Shown here: piece after piece, positions 10,942-24,261 of the stretch
Position numbering within the stretch: the stretch's first letter is position 1
Layout of the letters: every line of letters starts with the position of its first letter
Assembly (NCBI RefSeq): GCF_037975245.1
Contig: NC_092576.1
Location: 5,591,001-5,655,000, forward strand
Source: Apostichopus japonicus
Lineage: Eukaryota; Echinodermata; Holothuroidea; Aspidochirotida; Stichopodidae
Direction of reading: 5' to 3'
Length of the DNA: 64,000 nt
The notes under the pieces: model-generated
The model's database searches: none
Seen by the model: only the letters and a program-made list of their open reading frames with translations
What the model was told of the DNA's origin: nothing
Translations under genes and position numbers: made by a program

Positions 10942-11964
10942 TTTAATACCCCATAATGAGTACAAAGATGCTATTGTTTTTGAGAATATTAAAGGTCATT
11001 TGAGGTCACTGGAGCTCAAAATGTGTAATCATAATTAACACAATATCTCAAGAGGGGAATCTCCAACAGATCTTATACTTTGCATGTGGATGTATCACAT
11101 TAAGTAGAAGGTGCCTATTATTTTCTGAGGAGGTAAAATGTTATTTTGGGTCACCAAAGGTCAAAGTTTGAAATAAAAACTTGGTTTGAGAACCTATGTG
11201 AATCTACGCGAAGGTGACGGAGTGTGTGTATAACACCTCATACGAATTGTCTGTGTTTCAATTTATAATATGCATACTACGTTTGGAACTTTTTACTTAA
11301 TTCTTAGCATTTTTTTTAAAGATTTTTTTATTACTTGTAGGGTTCTATTTTTTATCGTTTAGGATTGGGTGTTTATTATTATCTGTTTTTTGCTTTAACA
11401 ATATTTTTTTAATGAACTATAGTTTCTCATACTTATTTATAGTTAATTATTGATTATTCTTTAATCTTTTGTGTATTCTTTGTTTAAAAATATTTTATTA
11501 TTTACATATTTCTGATTTTTTTTTTTGTTAACTTTTTGTTACTATATGTTTCTAGGTTTTACATGTGTAAAGCGCTTTGAGATGATTTGCTGATTATTTT
11601 TATGTTACTTAATAGTATACTTGGTATGTAGATCCAACTGGATGAGTACACGTTCAAATGGTCATTTGAGATCAACAGAGGTCAAAGTGGAAAACTTTGT
11701 CAACACGATAACTGAAAAAAACACATCTCTGTTATGTCTGTTTGTCTTTAGTATGTAGATCACCCTTAGAAAGGGTCAAATGTCATTTGAGGTTAACAAA
11801 GGTAAAATTTTGATACCCTTGTCAAGACAATATCACAATAGTCTAAAGATGGATGGATGGATCTCTCTATATTTTTGAATAATTGTATATATTCTTTATT
11901 TTCGTTGCGTATAGAATCTGGTAACCAACGCTGGCTGAATATGTTCAAAACAAACTTACAGGGT

Positions 11965-12262
11965 AGTAATAATAATAATAATCAGCAGTTTTCACGAGGC
12001 TTAAGCGACCACAAATTTTGGTGAAGCCAGCAAGGGCTTATGAGTACAGCTTACACGTCGGGTGGCTTCCAATTCAACAATTACGACTCAAATTTGGAAT
12101 CTTTTTTATATAGAAAGTCATTTTAGATGGGAAAACAATATATTGCTCTTGGATAATAAACCCACCTTACTATGACCCGGCCGGGAATCGAACCCAAACC
12201 TCCCGATTGCTAAGTCTCATTGCTTCAAATGCCACCACCTTTACCCACTCGGCCACAGCACC
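11965..12262 (-). mobile_element. tRNA-derived SINE with (ATT)n tail
   Basis: Read on the minus strand, it starts with a tRNA-like head. Box A is TGGCCGAGTGGG and box B is GGGTTCGATTCC, with a Leu/Ser-type long variable region between. A body of about 200 bases follows, ending in an ATT trinucleotide run (aataataataat on the plus strand at about 11966). It is not a functional tRNA gene: the acceptor stem does not close and the body is unrelated. It is absent from block B. Confidence 0.75.
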
Positions 12263-12467
12263 AGTATATAGTGGGTAAAAAAGTAATTGCAAGTAAAATA
12301 CAATGAGGAAGTTAAAAAATTCCTGTCTGTTTGATATTCCCTACAATATTGCCGAACAAAAGAATTACTCAATAACCGTCTTACAGAATATAAAACGTAT
12401 TTTGTTAGTAGAGGTTATGATTTGGAGTTTATCTCAGTTCAAAAGACACAAATGAAAAAAATTATAA

Positions 12468-12880
<413 letters not shown>

Positions 12881-13352
12881 TTATAAACAACCCATTAAAT
12901 GATCTAGTATTTCCATCATACCGTTCTTCTTGCAAATATAATACTCAACATTTAAATGGAAATGTAATTTTCAACAGACATTCACGTCTTATCCTACTGC
13001 CAATGAACTTATATACATTAAATTTTATATTCACGTCTGTGTCTTAAAAGCAATGAGTGCATACTTGTCATTGTGACCAAATAAAGGAAGAAAGAAAGTC
13101 ATAAAATAATGTAGTCGTTTCGTCATTTAATTTACTTGCAATTATTATATTCAACTTCTAACTGGGAAATGTGGTTAAAAAGATAAGAGAAAACGTCCAA
13201 ATAGTTTTAAGTCCCTTTGCAGATATAATATTTGAAGTAGATAATGAGAAAGTTAATAGGATGGGAGATATCCATGAAAAGAACCATTCCTTATCCAAAT
13301 TTGAAAAACCTCAGACCACAATGACTAACATGCATATAATCACTGAAAAGCA

Positions 13353-13835
13353 TATGCGTAGGAGCCCAATTTGGTATTTTGGAGGAGCGGGGGGGGGGGG
13401 GGGGTTGGGGGCTGTAACAACTTGCCCGAAAAAATAACCAAAATTGTTCGCGCCCTCCGCGCGCGTTCAACATGTTAATTTCCATATCCTATTGGCTTTT
13501 ACATTAGTAACGGCCAATTAGTCGGGCAAGATTAGAACTTTATTTTAATTACTAAAGGGATTTATTTTTAAACTACTGATTTTCTTTAGCTACATTATTA
13601 CAATTTTTTTCAGTAAATAATTAATACCCTGGTTTAGCTATACTCTGTGAAGTATAGAAATTCTCCTTTGTCAGTTCCACCGACAACTTAACACAATGCT
13701 TTTACCTCGCCATCTTTGAAGGTCAAACGCAGCGAACGATGCAAGAATTAATTCAGTTTTAAATAATCGGTGAACCTCATGTAGTCACCATTTATGATAT
13801 TGAAGCTGAGTCGGTTAAGGACAGTCAGTAACAAA
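13353..13835 (+). other. Region upstream of the Tie-like first exon
   Basis: Contains a poly-G run near 13390 and AT-rich sequence; no coding sequence is seen. If 13836 is the start codon, promoter and 5' UTR lie here. No clear TATA box is placed. Confidence 0.35.
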
Positions 13836-13881
13836 ATGACAACGATGGCTTCTACGTGTGTATTAGTGGTCTTATCAATTG
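13836..13881 (+). CDS. Tie-like gene exon 1: signal peptide
   Basis: The ATG at 13836 opens MTTMASTCVLVVLSI and is followed by the strong donor G|GTGAGT. The split codon (G+TG = Val) leads into VHIVYG of the exon at 23917, extending the hydrophobic core into a normal signal-peptide length. The intron would be about 10 kb. The link rests on matching phase and on finding no better leader exon in between, so another first exon cannot be excluded. Confidence 0.5.
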
Positions 13882-15004
13882 GTGAGTATAATATCATGTA
13901 TGCTACTAAATCAGCCAAGTAAATGTGTCGCAACTGTGTTTCAATGTACAGTAAATGTTAACAATTTCTACAAAGTCATCGTAAATACACCATACATTCC
14001 AAATCTAGGGTTTGTCTACTCAGACACTTTCATCGATTGCCTCTGTCAATTTGAGATATCTTTCAAGTTGATCTTGTCTACTCAAGCATTCAAGTTGTTA
14101 AAGTTATGGAAGTCTTCCATGTGCACCCAAGTTTTACAAATCACCGAAATAATTTATTTCACCTCATTCTTTTTAATGAGTTTAGAAAATCACCTATCAG
14201 TCTGTCACAGTACTTTAAGTCTTGAAAATAACCAAATAATTCCATGTCAATTTATAAATCGTTAAGTGTGATTGAATATTACAAAGCACTGAAATATTGC
14301 ATGTCCTATTAGTCTCCTCAGCGTACCTATAGTGTGTCCGTCATTGGATTTTTACGGGACCTAAGTCTTTCAGTGTAAGCTACCTAGTTTTTCAAAACAC
14401 CGAAATACTTGAAGCACTTAAGTATTCGACATATGTCATGCTATATGATCTTACAATGTACCTAAGTTTTGGAAACCAATGGAATTTTCCATATTTACCT
14501 AAGTAGTTCATCGCACATAAGCTTTTCAAATCACTGGAGTATTTGTTTGCTGTTATTGTTATGTATTTGTAATGACCGCAACTGTTTATGTCACAAACGG
14601 CTTTCAATGTACCTAAGTTTTGAAATCACCGAAACGGTTATGTCGTATAATTCTTCCTGTTTGTGTAATTCATTTATTCATTCAAGTCACTATAAGGTCG
14701 ACTCATTCTTTCATGGATATTACATCTTAACGGTTTCATTCAGATTTACTACATTATTCTTGGCTGGGAATTCGTAAACATATCAGGTTAACAGGTTTGT
14801 AGCCACCGGGGGAGATGCACACATGCCCAGGAATAATTTTCAGAACTTCCTCCAAATGACTTACATTTTATATGAAACGCACGCAAAGTCGAATCTACAC
14901 TATACTCAGATAGGTATTACTTCCCTATAGTTCATATGCGATTATAGCGATATCTCTCGTAATGTTAGAAACTCCGTGACGAGCACGTTTGACGCTCAGC
15001 TTTA

Positions 15005-17475
15005 ACGTATGATGCTCAGTGATGCTGAGATCCGAGGTGTTATATCCTGAGCGGTGCTGACATCCGTGTTGTCATATGGTGAGCGGTGCTGGCATCCGTG
15101 TTGTCATATGGTGAGCGGTGCTGGCATCCGTGTTGTCATATGGTGAGCGGTGCTGGCATCCGTGTTGTCATATGGTGAGCGGTGCTGGCACCCATGTTGT
15201 CATAAGCTCAGCGGTGCTGAGATCCGAGGTGTCATATGCTGAGTGGTGCTGAGATCCGTGGTGTCATATGCTGAGTAGTGCTGACATCCGTGGTGTCATA
15301 TGCTCAGCGGTCCTGAGATCCGAGGTGTCATATGTTGAGCGGTGCTGACATCCGTGGTGTCATATGCTCAGCGGTGCTGACATCCGTGGTGTCATATGCT
15401 GAGTGGTGCTGAGATCCGAGGTGTCATATGCTGAGTGGTGCTGAGATCCGTGGTGACATATGCTGAGTGGTGCTGATATCCGTGGTGTCATATGCTGAGT
15501 GGTGCTGAGATCCGAGGTGTCATATGCTCAGCGGTCCTGAGATCCGTGGTGACATATGCTGAGTGGTGCTGAGATCCGTGGTGTCATATGCTGAGTGGTG
15601 CTGACATCCGTGGTGTCATATGCTCAGCGGTCCTGAGATCCGAGGTGTCATATGCTGAGTGGTGCTGATATCCGTGGTGTCATATGCTGAGTGGTGCTGA
15701 GATCCGAGGTGTCATATGCTGAGTGATGCTGACATCCGTGGTGTTATATGCTCAGCGGTCCTGAGATCCGAGGTGTCATATGCTGAGTGGTGCTGACATC
15801 CGAGGTGTCATATGCTCAGCGGTGCTGAGATCCGATGTGTCATATGCTGAGTGGTGCTGAGATCTGTGGTGTCATATGCTGAGTGGTGCTGACATCCTAG
15901 GTGTCATATGCTAAGTGTTTCTGAGATCCGTGGTGTCATATGCTCAGCGGTGCTGAGATCCGAGGTGTCATATGTTGAGTGGTGCTGAGATCCGTGGTGT
16001 CATATGCTGAGTGGTGCTGACATCCTAGGTGTCATATGCTAAGTGTTTCTGAGATCCTTGGTGTCATATGCTAAGTGGTGCTGAGATCCGTGGTGTTGTA
16101 AGCTGAGTGGTGCTGAGATCCTTGGTGTCATATGCTGAGTGGTGCTGATATCGGTGATATTTATGCTGTGCTGTGTGGTGCTGACATCCGTGTTGTCATA
16201 TGGTGAGCGGTGCTGAGATCCGAGGTGTCATATGCTGAGTGGTGCTGACATCCGTGGTGTAATATACTGAGTGGCGCTGACATCCGTGTTGTCATATGGT
16301 CAGCGGTGCTGAGATCCGAGGTGTCATATGCTGAGTGGTGCTGAGATCCGTGGTGTTGTATGCTGAGTGGTGCTGAGGTCCGTGGTGTAATATACTGAGT
16401 GGCGCTGACATCCGTGTTGTCATATGGTCAGCGGTCCTGAGATCCGAGGTGTCATATGCTGAGTGGTGCTAAGATCAGTGGTGTTGTATGCTGAGTGGTG
16501 CTGAGGTCCGGGATGTAATATACTGAGTGGCGCTGAGATCCGTGGTGTCATATGCTGGGTGGTGCTGAGATCCGTGGTGTCATATGCTGAGTGGTGCTGA
16601 GATCCGTGGTGTTGTATGCTGAGTGGTGCTGAGGTCCGAGGTGTCATATGCTCAGCGGTGCTGAGATCCGGGGTGTCATATGCTGAGTGGTGCTGAGATC
16701 CGTGGTGTCATATGCTGAGTGGCGCTGAGATCTCTGGTGTCATATGCTGAGTGGTGCTGAGATCCGTGGTGATATATGCTCAGCGGTGCTGAGATCCGGG
16801 GTGTCATATGCTGAGTGGTGCTGTGATCGTGGTGTCATATGCTGAGCGGTGCTGAGATCCGTGGTGTCATATGCAGAGTGGTGCTGAGATCCGTGGTGTT
16901 GTATGCTGAGTGGTGCTGAGGTCCGGGGTGTAATATACTGAGTGGTGCTGAGATCCGTGGTGTCATATGATGAGTGGTGCTGAGATCCTTGGTGTCATAT
17001 GCTGAGTGGTGCTGAGATCCGTGGTGTTGTATGCTGAGTGATGCTGAGGTCCGGGGTGTCATATGCTGAGCGGTGCTGAGATCCGTGGTGTCATATGCTG
17101 AGTGGTGCTGAAATCCGTGGTGTTTATGCTGAGTGGTGCTGAGGTCCGGGGCGTAATATACTGAGTGGTGCTGAGATCCGTGGTGTCATATGCTGAGTGG
17201 TGCTGAGATCCGTGGTGTTTGTATGCTGAGTTGTGCTGAGGTCCGGGGTGTCATATGCTGAGCGGTGCTGAGATCCGGGGTGTCATATGCTGAGTGGTGC
17301 TGTGATGATGGTGTCATATGCTGAGCGGTGCTGAGATCCGAGGTGTCATATGCTGAGTGGTGCTGAGATCCGTGGTGTCATATGCTGAGTGGTGCTGTGA
17401 TCGTGGTGTTATATGCTGAGTGGTGCTGAAATCCGTGGTGTTATATGCTGAGTGGTGCTGAGATCCGTGGTGTCA
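15005..17475. repeat. 32-bp minisatellite, ~77 copies
   Basis: Tandem units of 32 bases. A typical unit reads gtcatatgctgagtggtg then ctgagatccgtggt. Variants alternate (gagcgg/gagtgg, gagatcc/gacatcc, ccgtgg/ccgagg/ccgggg). Because 32 is not a multiple of 3, the open frames on the minus strand cycle through three units and are not genes. It lies in the first intron of the Tie-like gene. Confidence 0.95.
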
Positions 17476-18894
17476 CGCTTAGTGATGATTTCGCAGTTAT
17501 GCGTAACAACATTATGATATATATTGAAAGCAAAATGTATGATGTCGTAGCTAGCATGATGGGAAGGGTTGAGATATTAAGAATGTTATTACAGCCGAGA
17601 TGTCGTGTGGTCATGGACTGTACTGCTGTTTGGTGATTTGCGGTTATAAGTGATGACCTGTGATATATTATGATAGCATTAGTATGTGTACAAGAAGAAG
17701 TTTTTATAATTCTATACTCCCAATATTTTGTTCTTGTCTAGATTCGCCCTACCTAATATCAAAACCTGATAAGTATTAATACAGTAACCTTAACTATAAA
17801 AATTGCAGTTACGTTCAATTTTCACTCACAAACGTAACGTAATGCTCAAACATCGCCTGACACGCCTTATGGTGCCGTTTCATATATCAAAGTTTATAAA
17901 GGAGAACCAATGGGGGGTGCATTTTGAACCTGGGTCAATTGTGTTTATGAAATAGGTATATAAAGAGGGCAATACCACGACCTTGTAAGAATCCTTTTTT
18001 ATTTTCTAATTTCTTTATTACTTTTTTTGAGTAACGGTACAACTGTGTTTAACAATCATTGTAAATGGTCCATTGACCCATATCTATTGATTTTAACAAT
18101 ACAAGAGTCGAACAATTTAATTTCGGTGAGGTTAAGAATTAAATCGTTTCTTCTATTTACATTCCACTAGGCAGACATCTCACGCAAGAGAGAATTCATA
18201 TACTGTATACCAGCTTAGAACTCGTGACAGAGTTTCAATTCAAGCAATAGCCTAGCAGGCGTGGGTTATCTGTTCTATAAACAAGCAAGCAAACAGAAAT
18301 ATAACGGATAAAGCTGGAATTTTTTTTTTTTTTTTTTGGGGGGGGGGGGATAAACTTAATAAATCAAACGTCGGAATCAGGTTATTTTGTTTCATCCAAA
18401 TAGCTTGCCAATAATCCAGGTTCCAATTTCTTTATTTCGTCTTGAGGCTGTTTAAAGGTGTTGTATCTTTTTTACAATAGAATACCGGCAACCATGCATA
18501 ACGACTGCGCTGAGAAGTCATTTAACGGTCGTTTGTGATCAACAGTTCGACGTTTTCTAAAGGGTACCCTGAAATCGTGAATTAACGTCGTTATTTTCTG
18601 ACTTCTCTCTCGCAAAGTATTCTGCTCGTATCGGTTTGGTTTTTGCTAGTTTTATCACTACATTTCATTAATCGGTAATACTACCATTAAATTCGGAGGA
18701 TTATGAAATACCGCAAATGTTCAATCTTTTGTTTAAGGAAAGGTCACCGAGGTAAAAGGCTCTGGGTACGAAAGCCAAACCACCAAGAGATTGATCTGCT
18801 CTCGACACAGGTTTCAATATATCGAGACTGTGACTGTGTGATCATCGTCAGTGGGGTATTGCGATACCCTAATAAAGGGAACATCAGGCGCGTA
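17476..18894 (+). other. Intron 1 of Tie-like gene, no gene seen
   Basis: Unique AT-rich sequence with a poly-T/poly-G junction near 18320-18350. No supported exon. Confidence 0.5.
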
Positions 18895-19068
18895 TCTAGG
18901 GGGGAGTTGGGGGCGCGCGCCCCCCGGGTAAGAAAAAGAGGAGAGAAAAAAAGAGAAGAAAAAAGGGAAAAAAGAGGGAGAAAAAAAGAGGAGGAGAGGA
19001 AGGAAGGGAAAAGAAAGAGAAGAAAGAGAGAAAAGGGAGAAAAGGAGGGAGTAAAAGATAAACGCCAA
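18895..19068 (+). mobile_element. MITE-like element with GA-rich core, copy 1
   Basis: Starts CAGGCGCGTATCTAGG, then a gggcgcgcgccccc hairpin and a long GA-rich core. It matches 21644-21830 in the same order. The 3' terminus found in the second copy is missing here, so it is probably truncated. The Arg/Lys/Glu-rich frames over the core are composition artefacts. Confidence 0.65.
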
Positions 19069-21643
19069 GTTACCGGGAAGAGAAGAGGAACAGTCATAAT
19101 TACAGCGCCGATAGCTATTATATACACAGGGTAGCCAGTGACGATTCGATGATTACGGAGGGGCGTGCGCCTCACCCGACCTCTTACACCACCCAACTCC
19201 TTTTTTGACGTTTCCATTTTTCCTCTCTCACTAAATCTATATATATATATACCGGTACTATATATGATAACGAGTGTTCGTGTCCGCTCAGAAAAACTTG
19301 CGTCCCCACGTTCCTCCACATAAACATGCACTTTAAAGTACCTCTATACAGGAACCCTCAATACTTCGCTATTATGACCCCTCACAAAAACATTGGCTTG
19401 TGCGCAACGGATATCCTATAGTGATAAGTTTATAATGTGCATATTGAAAATCATATATGCAAATTATACAACTCATGCCTATGGAAGCGTGGGGACATTA
19501 ATATTATATGTATTATCTTATATTACAAATAAAGTCATGTGTTTGCACTGAAACCCTATAAAAGGTGTACTTACTATATAAAGAGAAGTGCAACTCATTG
19601 CAAGAATATTTTGACATAATGTGGTAGCCCATACATGCAATACAGATATAACTCTTTAAATGTACATTAATATTCACACAGATTGAAACAAATTGAAAGA
19701 GGAAGGTGCCAACTGCATTATCAGTACGCAGCTGGTACGGTACGGTGCCAGCATTATTTTAATATATGCCAGCATTAATTTGAATTTATGTCCACATCAA
19801 ATCAATTTTATGTAGACATAAAAAAAAGTCCTGCCTCCTGATATGTCGTCATAATTTCTGAATTTTGTCCACTGTGGCCAGCCATACACGTTGTGATATT
19901 TGAGAGTGCACACACAAGAGAGCCTATACTACAAACTTTGCTATCTCTACACGGGACAGCAACGTTACAGTTAGTTGCATTGAGACCGTCGGTATAATGC
20001 GCTATATGAATAAGTTATTCAAACAAAATACGTTGTGTCTATTGAGCACGATAAATGCAAAAATGCTTGCAGACAATGATAGGGACTATAAGCCAAAAAA
20101 ATCACAGGAAATTTGGAAACGCATCATTGACTTTCAGCATGAAACTTCTTTGTAACGGGAGTGTTTTTAACCTTCTACTTTGCGGTTGATTGTTATCATT
20201 TATTTGTTTTGAAACAAATCCAATCATCTATACAAATGTTGGTTCTTTTGAGAAGTTGCGTTTTTTAAAAGAGAGAAAGAAAGATATTATACAAAAAAGT
20301 ACGAAAACATGTTATTGGAAACCTGCTCAAATACCGAATCCTGTGTCGTTGTACTCTTGTTTACACAATTTACACGTTGACACTGAGAATTATATCTACG
20401 ATTTGTGCAAACAGATGAATTTCTTTTTCAACTCCCTGGTTTAAAGTTGCAGGTAAAACGGCATGTCTATTAAGTGTTTATATGAATGAGGAATTGTTAT
20501 AACGGAACGCCATTACTCTTTTAGAGATGTGTAACCATTTTCTTTAAAAGTTTCCTAGCTTCCAAAATTGTTATTATTTTGAATTCTTATACATGAACTC
20601 ATACTTTCATTTGTGGCTCCATCATCTGTTACTAACAATGTGTTCAAATTTGTTGTATGACAGTATTCTTGTGTTTTATTGTTTCTACCTGGTAAGTTGC
20701 ATCACATGATTTAAAAATCAAAAAAGCACCCACGGTTACAGTTTACCGTTAATCAATGAATCACAGGTAGGGATGTGTCTGTTGTATAAAGCTTTACAAG
20801 ATTGATTGCCCTACACAACAAACAATAACAACACCACTGAACTGAACAATGTGGCAACAAACACGTACTTAATGTAGATCCCACCCGTACAGTATACCCA
20901 CAAAGAATTGTGTAATATACACGTTTATAGTACTCGAGTCAAGTTTTCTGCACTCGGACTTTAGACCAATTCCAATTTGGTATATCATCTTGCTTGGCAG
21001 ATCTCTTATTTCTGAAGTTTACTCTTTGAGTGTCCAGAATGAGCACTTATGTAAGGAGTCAATGCAGACTTACACATTTAGCCACACATACAATGAATAT
21101 CTTCTTGTTTAAAGCAAATCATATGAAGCCAATGCTTTGATTGGTTGCTGATTTTCGTCATATGGTAGATTCTTTTGCATAAACGATAGTGGCTTTGTAT
21201 ATAGAGACTATGTGTATAGGTTAATTCTCACAATATAACTCCATTTTAATTAGATCCTTTCATTGTTCAAAGCTGTTTCAAAGTTATGGTTACAAAGATA
21301 AAACGGTGATCATTAGATGTCATTTTGATCTTAGTAATACAGTGAAAAGCAGTGTGATGTGACAAACAATAATTCACAATGACACAGGCTGTCCTGAAAT
21401 GACCATTGACCTCAACAACTGGCTTCTTGTACCAAATGTGATACATCAAAATACTAAATATGACATCTGTCATTGTTAAAATATTGTGATAAACAATGGT
21501 TTCCACAATTTGACCCCTGGTGAACTCAAACGAATATAGGACCTCCGCCCACAACATAAGGCCCAATATCACATTATTGGGACTTCTAGCCCACTTCATC
21601 ATCTACATGGCTGGATGGTGAATGCCAGCTGAACATAATATCT
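19069..21643 (+). other. Intron 1 of Tie-like gene, no gene seen
   Basis: No supported exon or element. A short open frame at 20190-20444 lacks splice signals and family resemblance. Confidence 0.45.
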
Positions 21644-21912
21644 CAGGCGCGTATCCAGGGAGAGGCGTTGGGGCGTGCGCCCCCGGGTAAGAAAAAGAGG
21701 AGATAAAAAGAAATGAGAAGAAAGGGGAAAAGAGGGGAAAAAAGAGGAGGAAGGAGAGGAAGGAAGGGAAAAGAAAAAGAAAAAAGAGAGAAAAAGTAGA
21801 AAGGGAGAAAAGGAGGGAGCACAAGAAAAACGCCAAGACATCGCTACTGAGATGGTGGCGCGATACGGTAGTATATTGCGCCCCGGGTTAGAAAATCCTG
21901 GATACGCCCCTG
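21644..21912 (+). mobile_element. MITE with 16-bp inverted termini, copy 2
   Basis: CAGGCGCGTATCCAGG at 21644-21659 is the inverse of CCTGGATACGCCCCTG at 21897-21912 with one mismatch. The core is GA-rich and shared with 18895-19068. No coding capacity; the target-site duplication is not clear. Confidence 0.75.
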
Positions 21913-22029
21913 AACATTAATACTACACATGATCTTAGCCAAAAGACAAAGCAGTCAATCGATGATTCCTTAATCGAAGGAAAATTTACAGGTTTTAGGA
22001 GATATAATTGGCAAAATCGGTAAGTTAAG

Positions 22030-22416
22030 GCACTCAAGCCGAAAAGGTGTGAGCTTATATTTGTTCTTAACGTGTAGCATATTATGCATTTATATGCCAG
22101 GGTGTTTTAACACACTAACACGTGTTATGTTTTGGGAGCATGCGAGAGCAAGATATGTTAAAGATACAATACAGTAATCGTAGTGGTATTATATATATAT
22201 ATATTTTTTTTTAATAATATAAAATATTTTTTATATTTTTTATATTTTTTTATAATTTTATGTATATATATATATATATATTTTTAACACAGGCCGCATT
22301 AAAATGTGCCTCTAGCATAACACGTGTTATCATGCTATAACACAGATGCATATAAATGCGCAATATATTCAAGTCGAAAACGCTATTATAAGCAACTGTA
22401 CAATTCGGTTCGGGTG
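22030..22416 (-). mobile_element. MITE with 6-bp target duplication GTTAAG
   Basis: Inverted copy of the element at 6568-6921, including the acacgtgtta words and a TA-rich centre (22190-22278, with a long T/A run). It is flanked by GTTAAG at 22024-22029 and 22417-22422, which fixes both ends and the 6-base target duplication of this family. Confidence 0.85.
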
Positions 22417-22422
22417 GTTAAG

Positions 22423-23411
22423 AGTATAAATCAACGATGTGTATGTGTTATAACAATGCTAACTGCTACTTTAATTCGATCATGAATATGCAACGGCAAT
22501 CTTCACAGAGATTACCATGCATTCACCTCAAACACAATGTTTCTACGATCGCCATCATTAAATAGACACATCATATATGCATACGTAAGCATCCAAATCA
22601 CCAAATGGAAAACTAACCCATGGAGAGTTTGGGTCAGCATTAATATGCAAATTGAATATGAATATGCAAATTGACAGTGTCCCCGTGTATGGTTAGTGAT
22701 TCAAAACGGTCATAAAATGTAATTTGTATATTTACGCAAAGGTTAAATAATGGGTGTCGAGCCTTTACACCTACCATTCAATAACGTTACGCAATTGAAA
22801 ATGCGTTCAATTGTTTTCCGACGACAAACAGTGAGTGTTCATTTACGGTATAAAAATAAGTTGTATACGTAAATAACGTTGTGTTCCTTTAAATAACATG
22901 CAATAAAGGTTACTTAACGATGACTGCACATGGCGTTACTTTAGCCTGAAGACAATGTTGTATTGAATAAAGGCCGTGTCACAGTAATATCACGTCCAAA
23001 TTTTCTCCTTTAATGTACGGTTTTTTTTTTACGGTGTATTAATACTAGTTTCAAAGGAAAACATATAACAAGTATATAACATGAAATGTTAATAGTATAT
23101 ACAGTTTCTACGTCATCATCAAACAGTATACGGAAGTGGAGGTCAGATGTCCCAAAAATCCGACTGCCACCAGCAATCATCTCATCAAAAGCAGCAAACA
23201 CGTGACTGTCTCATCGACAAATAATCCAGGTTTTATTTTCAATATTTATTACAGATTCCATTTGCCATACACACCTGATTACCTAATCCATCAGTGATAT
23301 ATTGATGTCTGGTGTTGGTGGACAACTCTCTCATTGCTGCACATCAATACTATGAGTCCACTTTTAAAAGTTCATCTAAATTTCACTCCTTTTTGAATTC
23401 TGTATTTCTAG
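22423..23411 (+). other. Intron 1 of Tie-like gene, no gene seen
   Basis: AT-rich unique sequence with no supported exon. Confidence 0.45.
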
Positions 23412-23450
23412 TTACAATTGTCTATGTGACCTCTGAGAAGCCTAATCCAG
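23412..23450 (+). pseudogene. Ghost copy of the start of Tie-like exon 2
   Basis: After the acceptor TATTTCTAG the sequence reads (V)TIVYVTSEKPNPVFSG, clearly related to VHIVYGTSEQPDQGVF at 23917 and in the same phase. It soon meets a stop and runs into the hexanucleotide repeat. It is a broken duplicate of the exon's 5' end. Confidence 0.6.
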
Positions 23451-23514
23451 TATTCAGTGGCATAACCAGAAATCGATAGCGGAATCGGAATCGAAATCGT
23501 AATCGAAATCTATA

Positions 23515-23845
23515 TTGGCATTGGTACTGGAACTGGCATTGCCATTGGTACTAGCATTGGCATTGGTACTGGCATTGGCATTGGTAGTGGCATTGGCATT
23601 GGCATTGGCATTGGTACTGACATTGCCATTGGTAGTGGCATTGGCATTGGTACTGGAACTGGCATTGCCATTGGCACTAGCATTGGCATTGCCATTGGTA
23701 CTCGCATTGCCATGGGTACTGGCAATGGTACTGGCACTTGCATTGCAATTGGTACTAGCATTGGCATTGCTATTGGTACTCGCATTGCCATGGGTACTGG
23801 CATTGCCATTGCCATTTGTACTGGCATTGGCATTGGTAAAAGGAA
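23515..23845. repeat. (GGCATT)n-type hexanucleotide satellite
   Basis: A 6-base repeat with variants (ggcatt, ggtact, gccatt) sits between the ghost exon and true exon 2. Because the unit is 6 bases long, all frames stay open (Leu/Ala, Pro/Met/Val, Asn/Ala/Ser/Thr rich). These are artefacts, not proteins. Confidence 0.92.
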
Positions 23846-23916
23846 AGTAAATTAAATTTAACAATGTGTTCACATATGTCTTATTTGTCATCCACTCCCT
23901 CTCTCGCTCTCTCTAG

Positions 23917-24261
23917 TGCATATTGTCTATGGGACATCTGAGCAGCCTGATCAAGGAGTTTTCCTTGCCGTGACGTCACCAGAGGTGGGCCGTAAAGCAA
24001 GTAACATATACGTCTACGCTATTCAAACCGACGTTCTTTTTGATGACGGTACCTTCAAGTTGTCAAAGGAGACTGGACTAGTCAGTACATCGGTCAACGC
24101 GGGAGCCCTCATAGCAGATGGGATACAATGGGGATGTTACCTGTATGTAAGTCTGCCCTCTCGATTTGCTGGAACTAGGTTTGGGAGATACACGGGTGAC
24201 TTTACACCGGATAATGGTGGCAGTGTGGAGACCAGATATACGTTTGTCAGACCGAAAAGTA
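23917..24261 (+). CDS. Tie-like gene exon 2: N-terminal ectodomain (Ig-like?)
   Basis: The acceptor is a long CT tract ending CTCTAG and the donor A|GTAAGC. It encodes 115 residues from VHIVYGTSEQPDQGVFLAVT to YTFVRPKS, with strand-rich composition and few cysteines (WGCYLYV is visible). Its position directly before a second domain of this type and then Tie-type EGF repeats matches the order in Tie receptors (Ig, Ig, EGF x3). Assignment as an Ig fold is inferred from position, not from a clear C..W..DxGxYxC pattern. Phase 1 in and out. This is the longest well-supported exon of the gene. Confidence 0.72.

Noticed and set aside
12180-12262. tRNA-Leu/Ser gene on the minus strand
   Set aside because: Boxes A and B are present but the acceptor stem does not pair and a SINE body with an ATT tail follows. 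The box B hits at 33649 and 49037 are likewise SINEs.
16420-17062. Minus-strand frames of repeated MTPRISAPLSI words
   Set aside because: They come from the 32-bp minisatellite, whose unit is not a multiple of three, and have no splice or start context.
15005-17475. CRISPR-like array
   Set aside because: Units are contiguous without unique spacers, and the context is eukaryotic; it is a minisatellite. The same applies to the arrays at 9556, 10114 and 57525.
18744-19331. 195-codon minus-strand frame rich in Ser/Phe/Leu
   Set aside because: It spans the GA-rich core of a MITE-like repeat that recurs at 21644; the frame is a composition effect.
23454-23891. Three overlapping frames rich in Asn/Ala/Ser, Pro/Met/Val or Leu/Ala
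   Set aside because: A 6-base repeat keeps all frames open; composition alone explains them.
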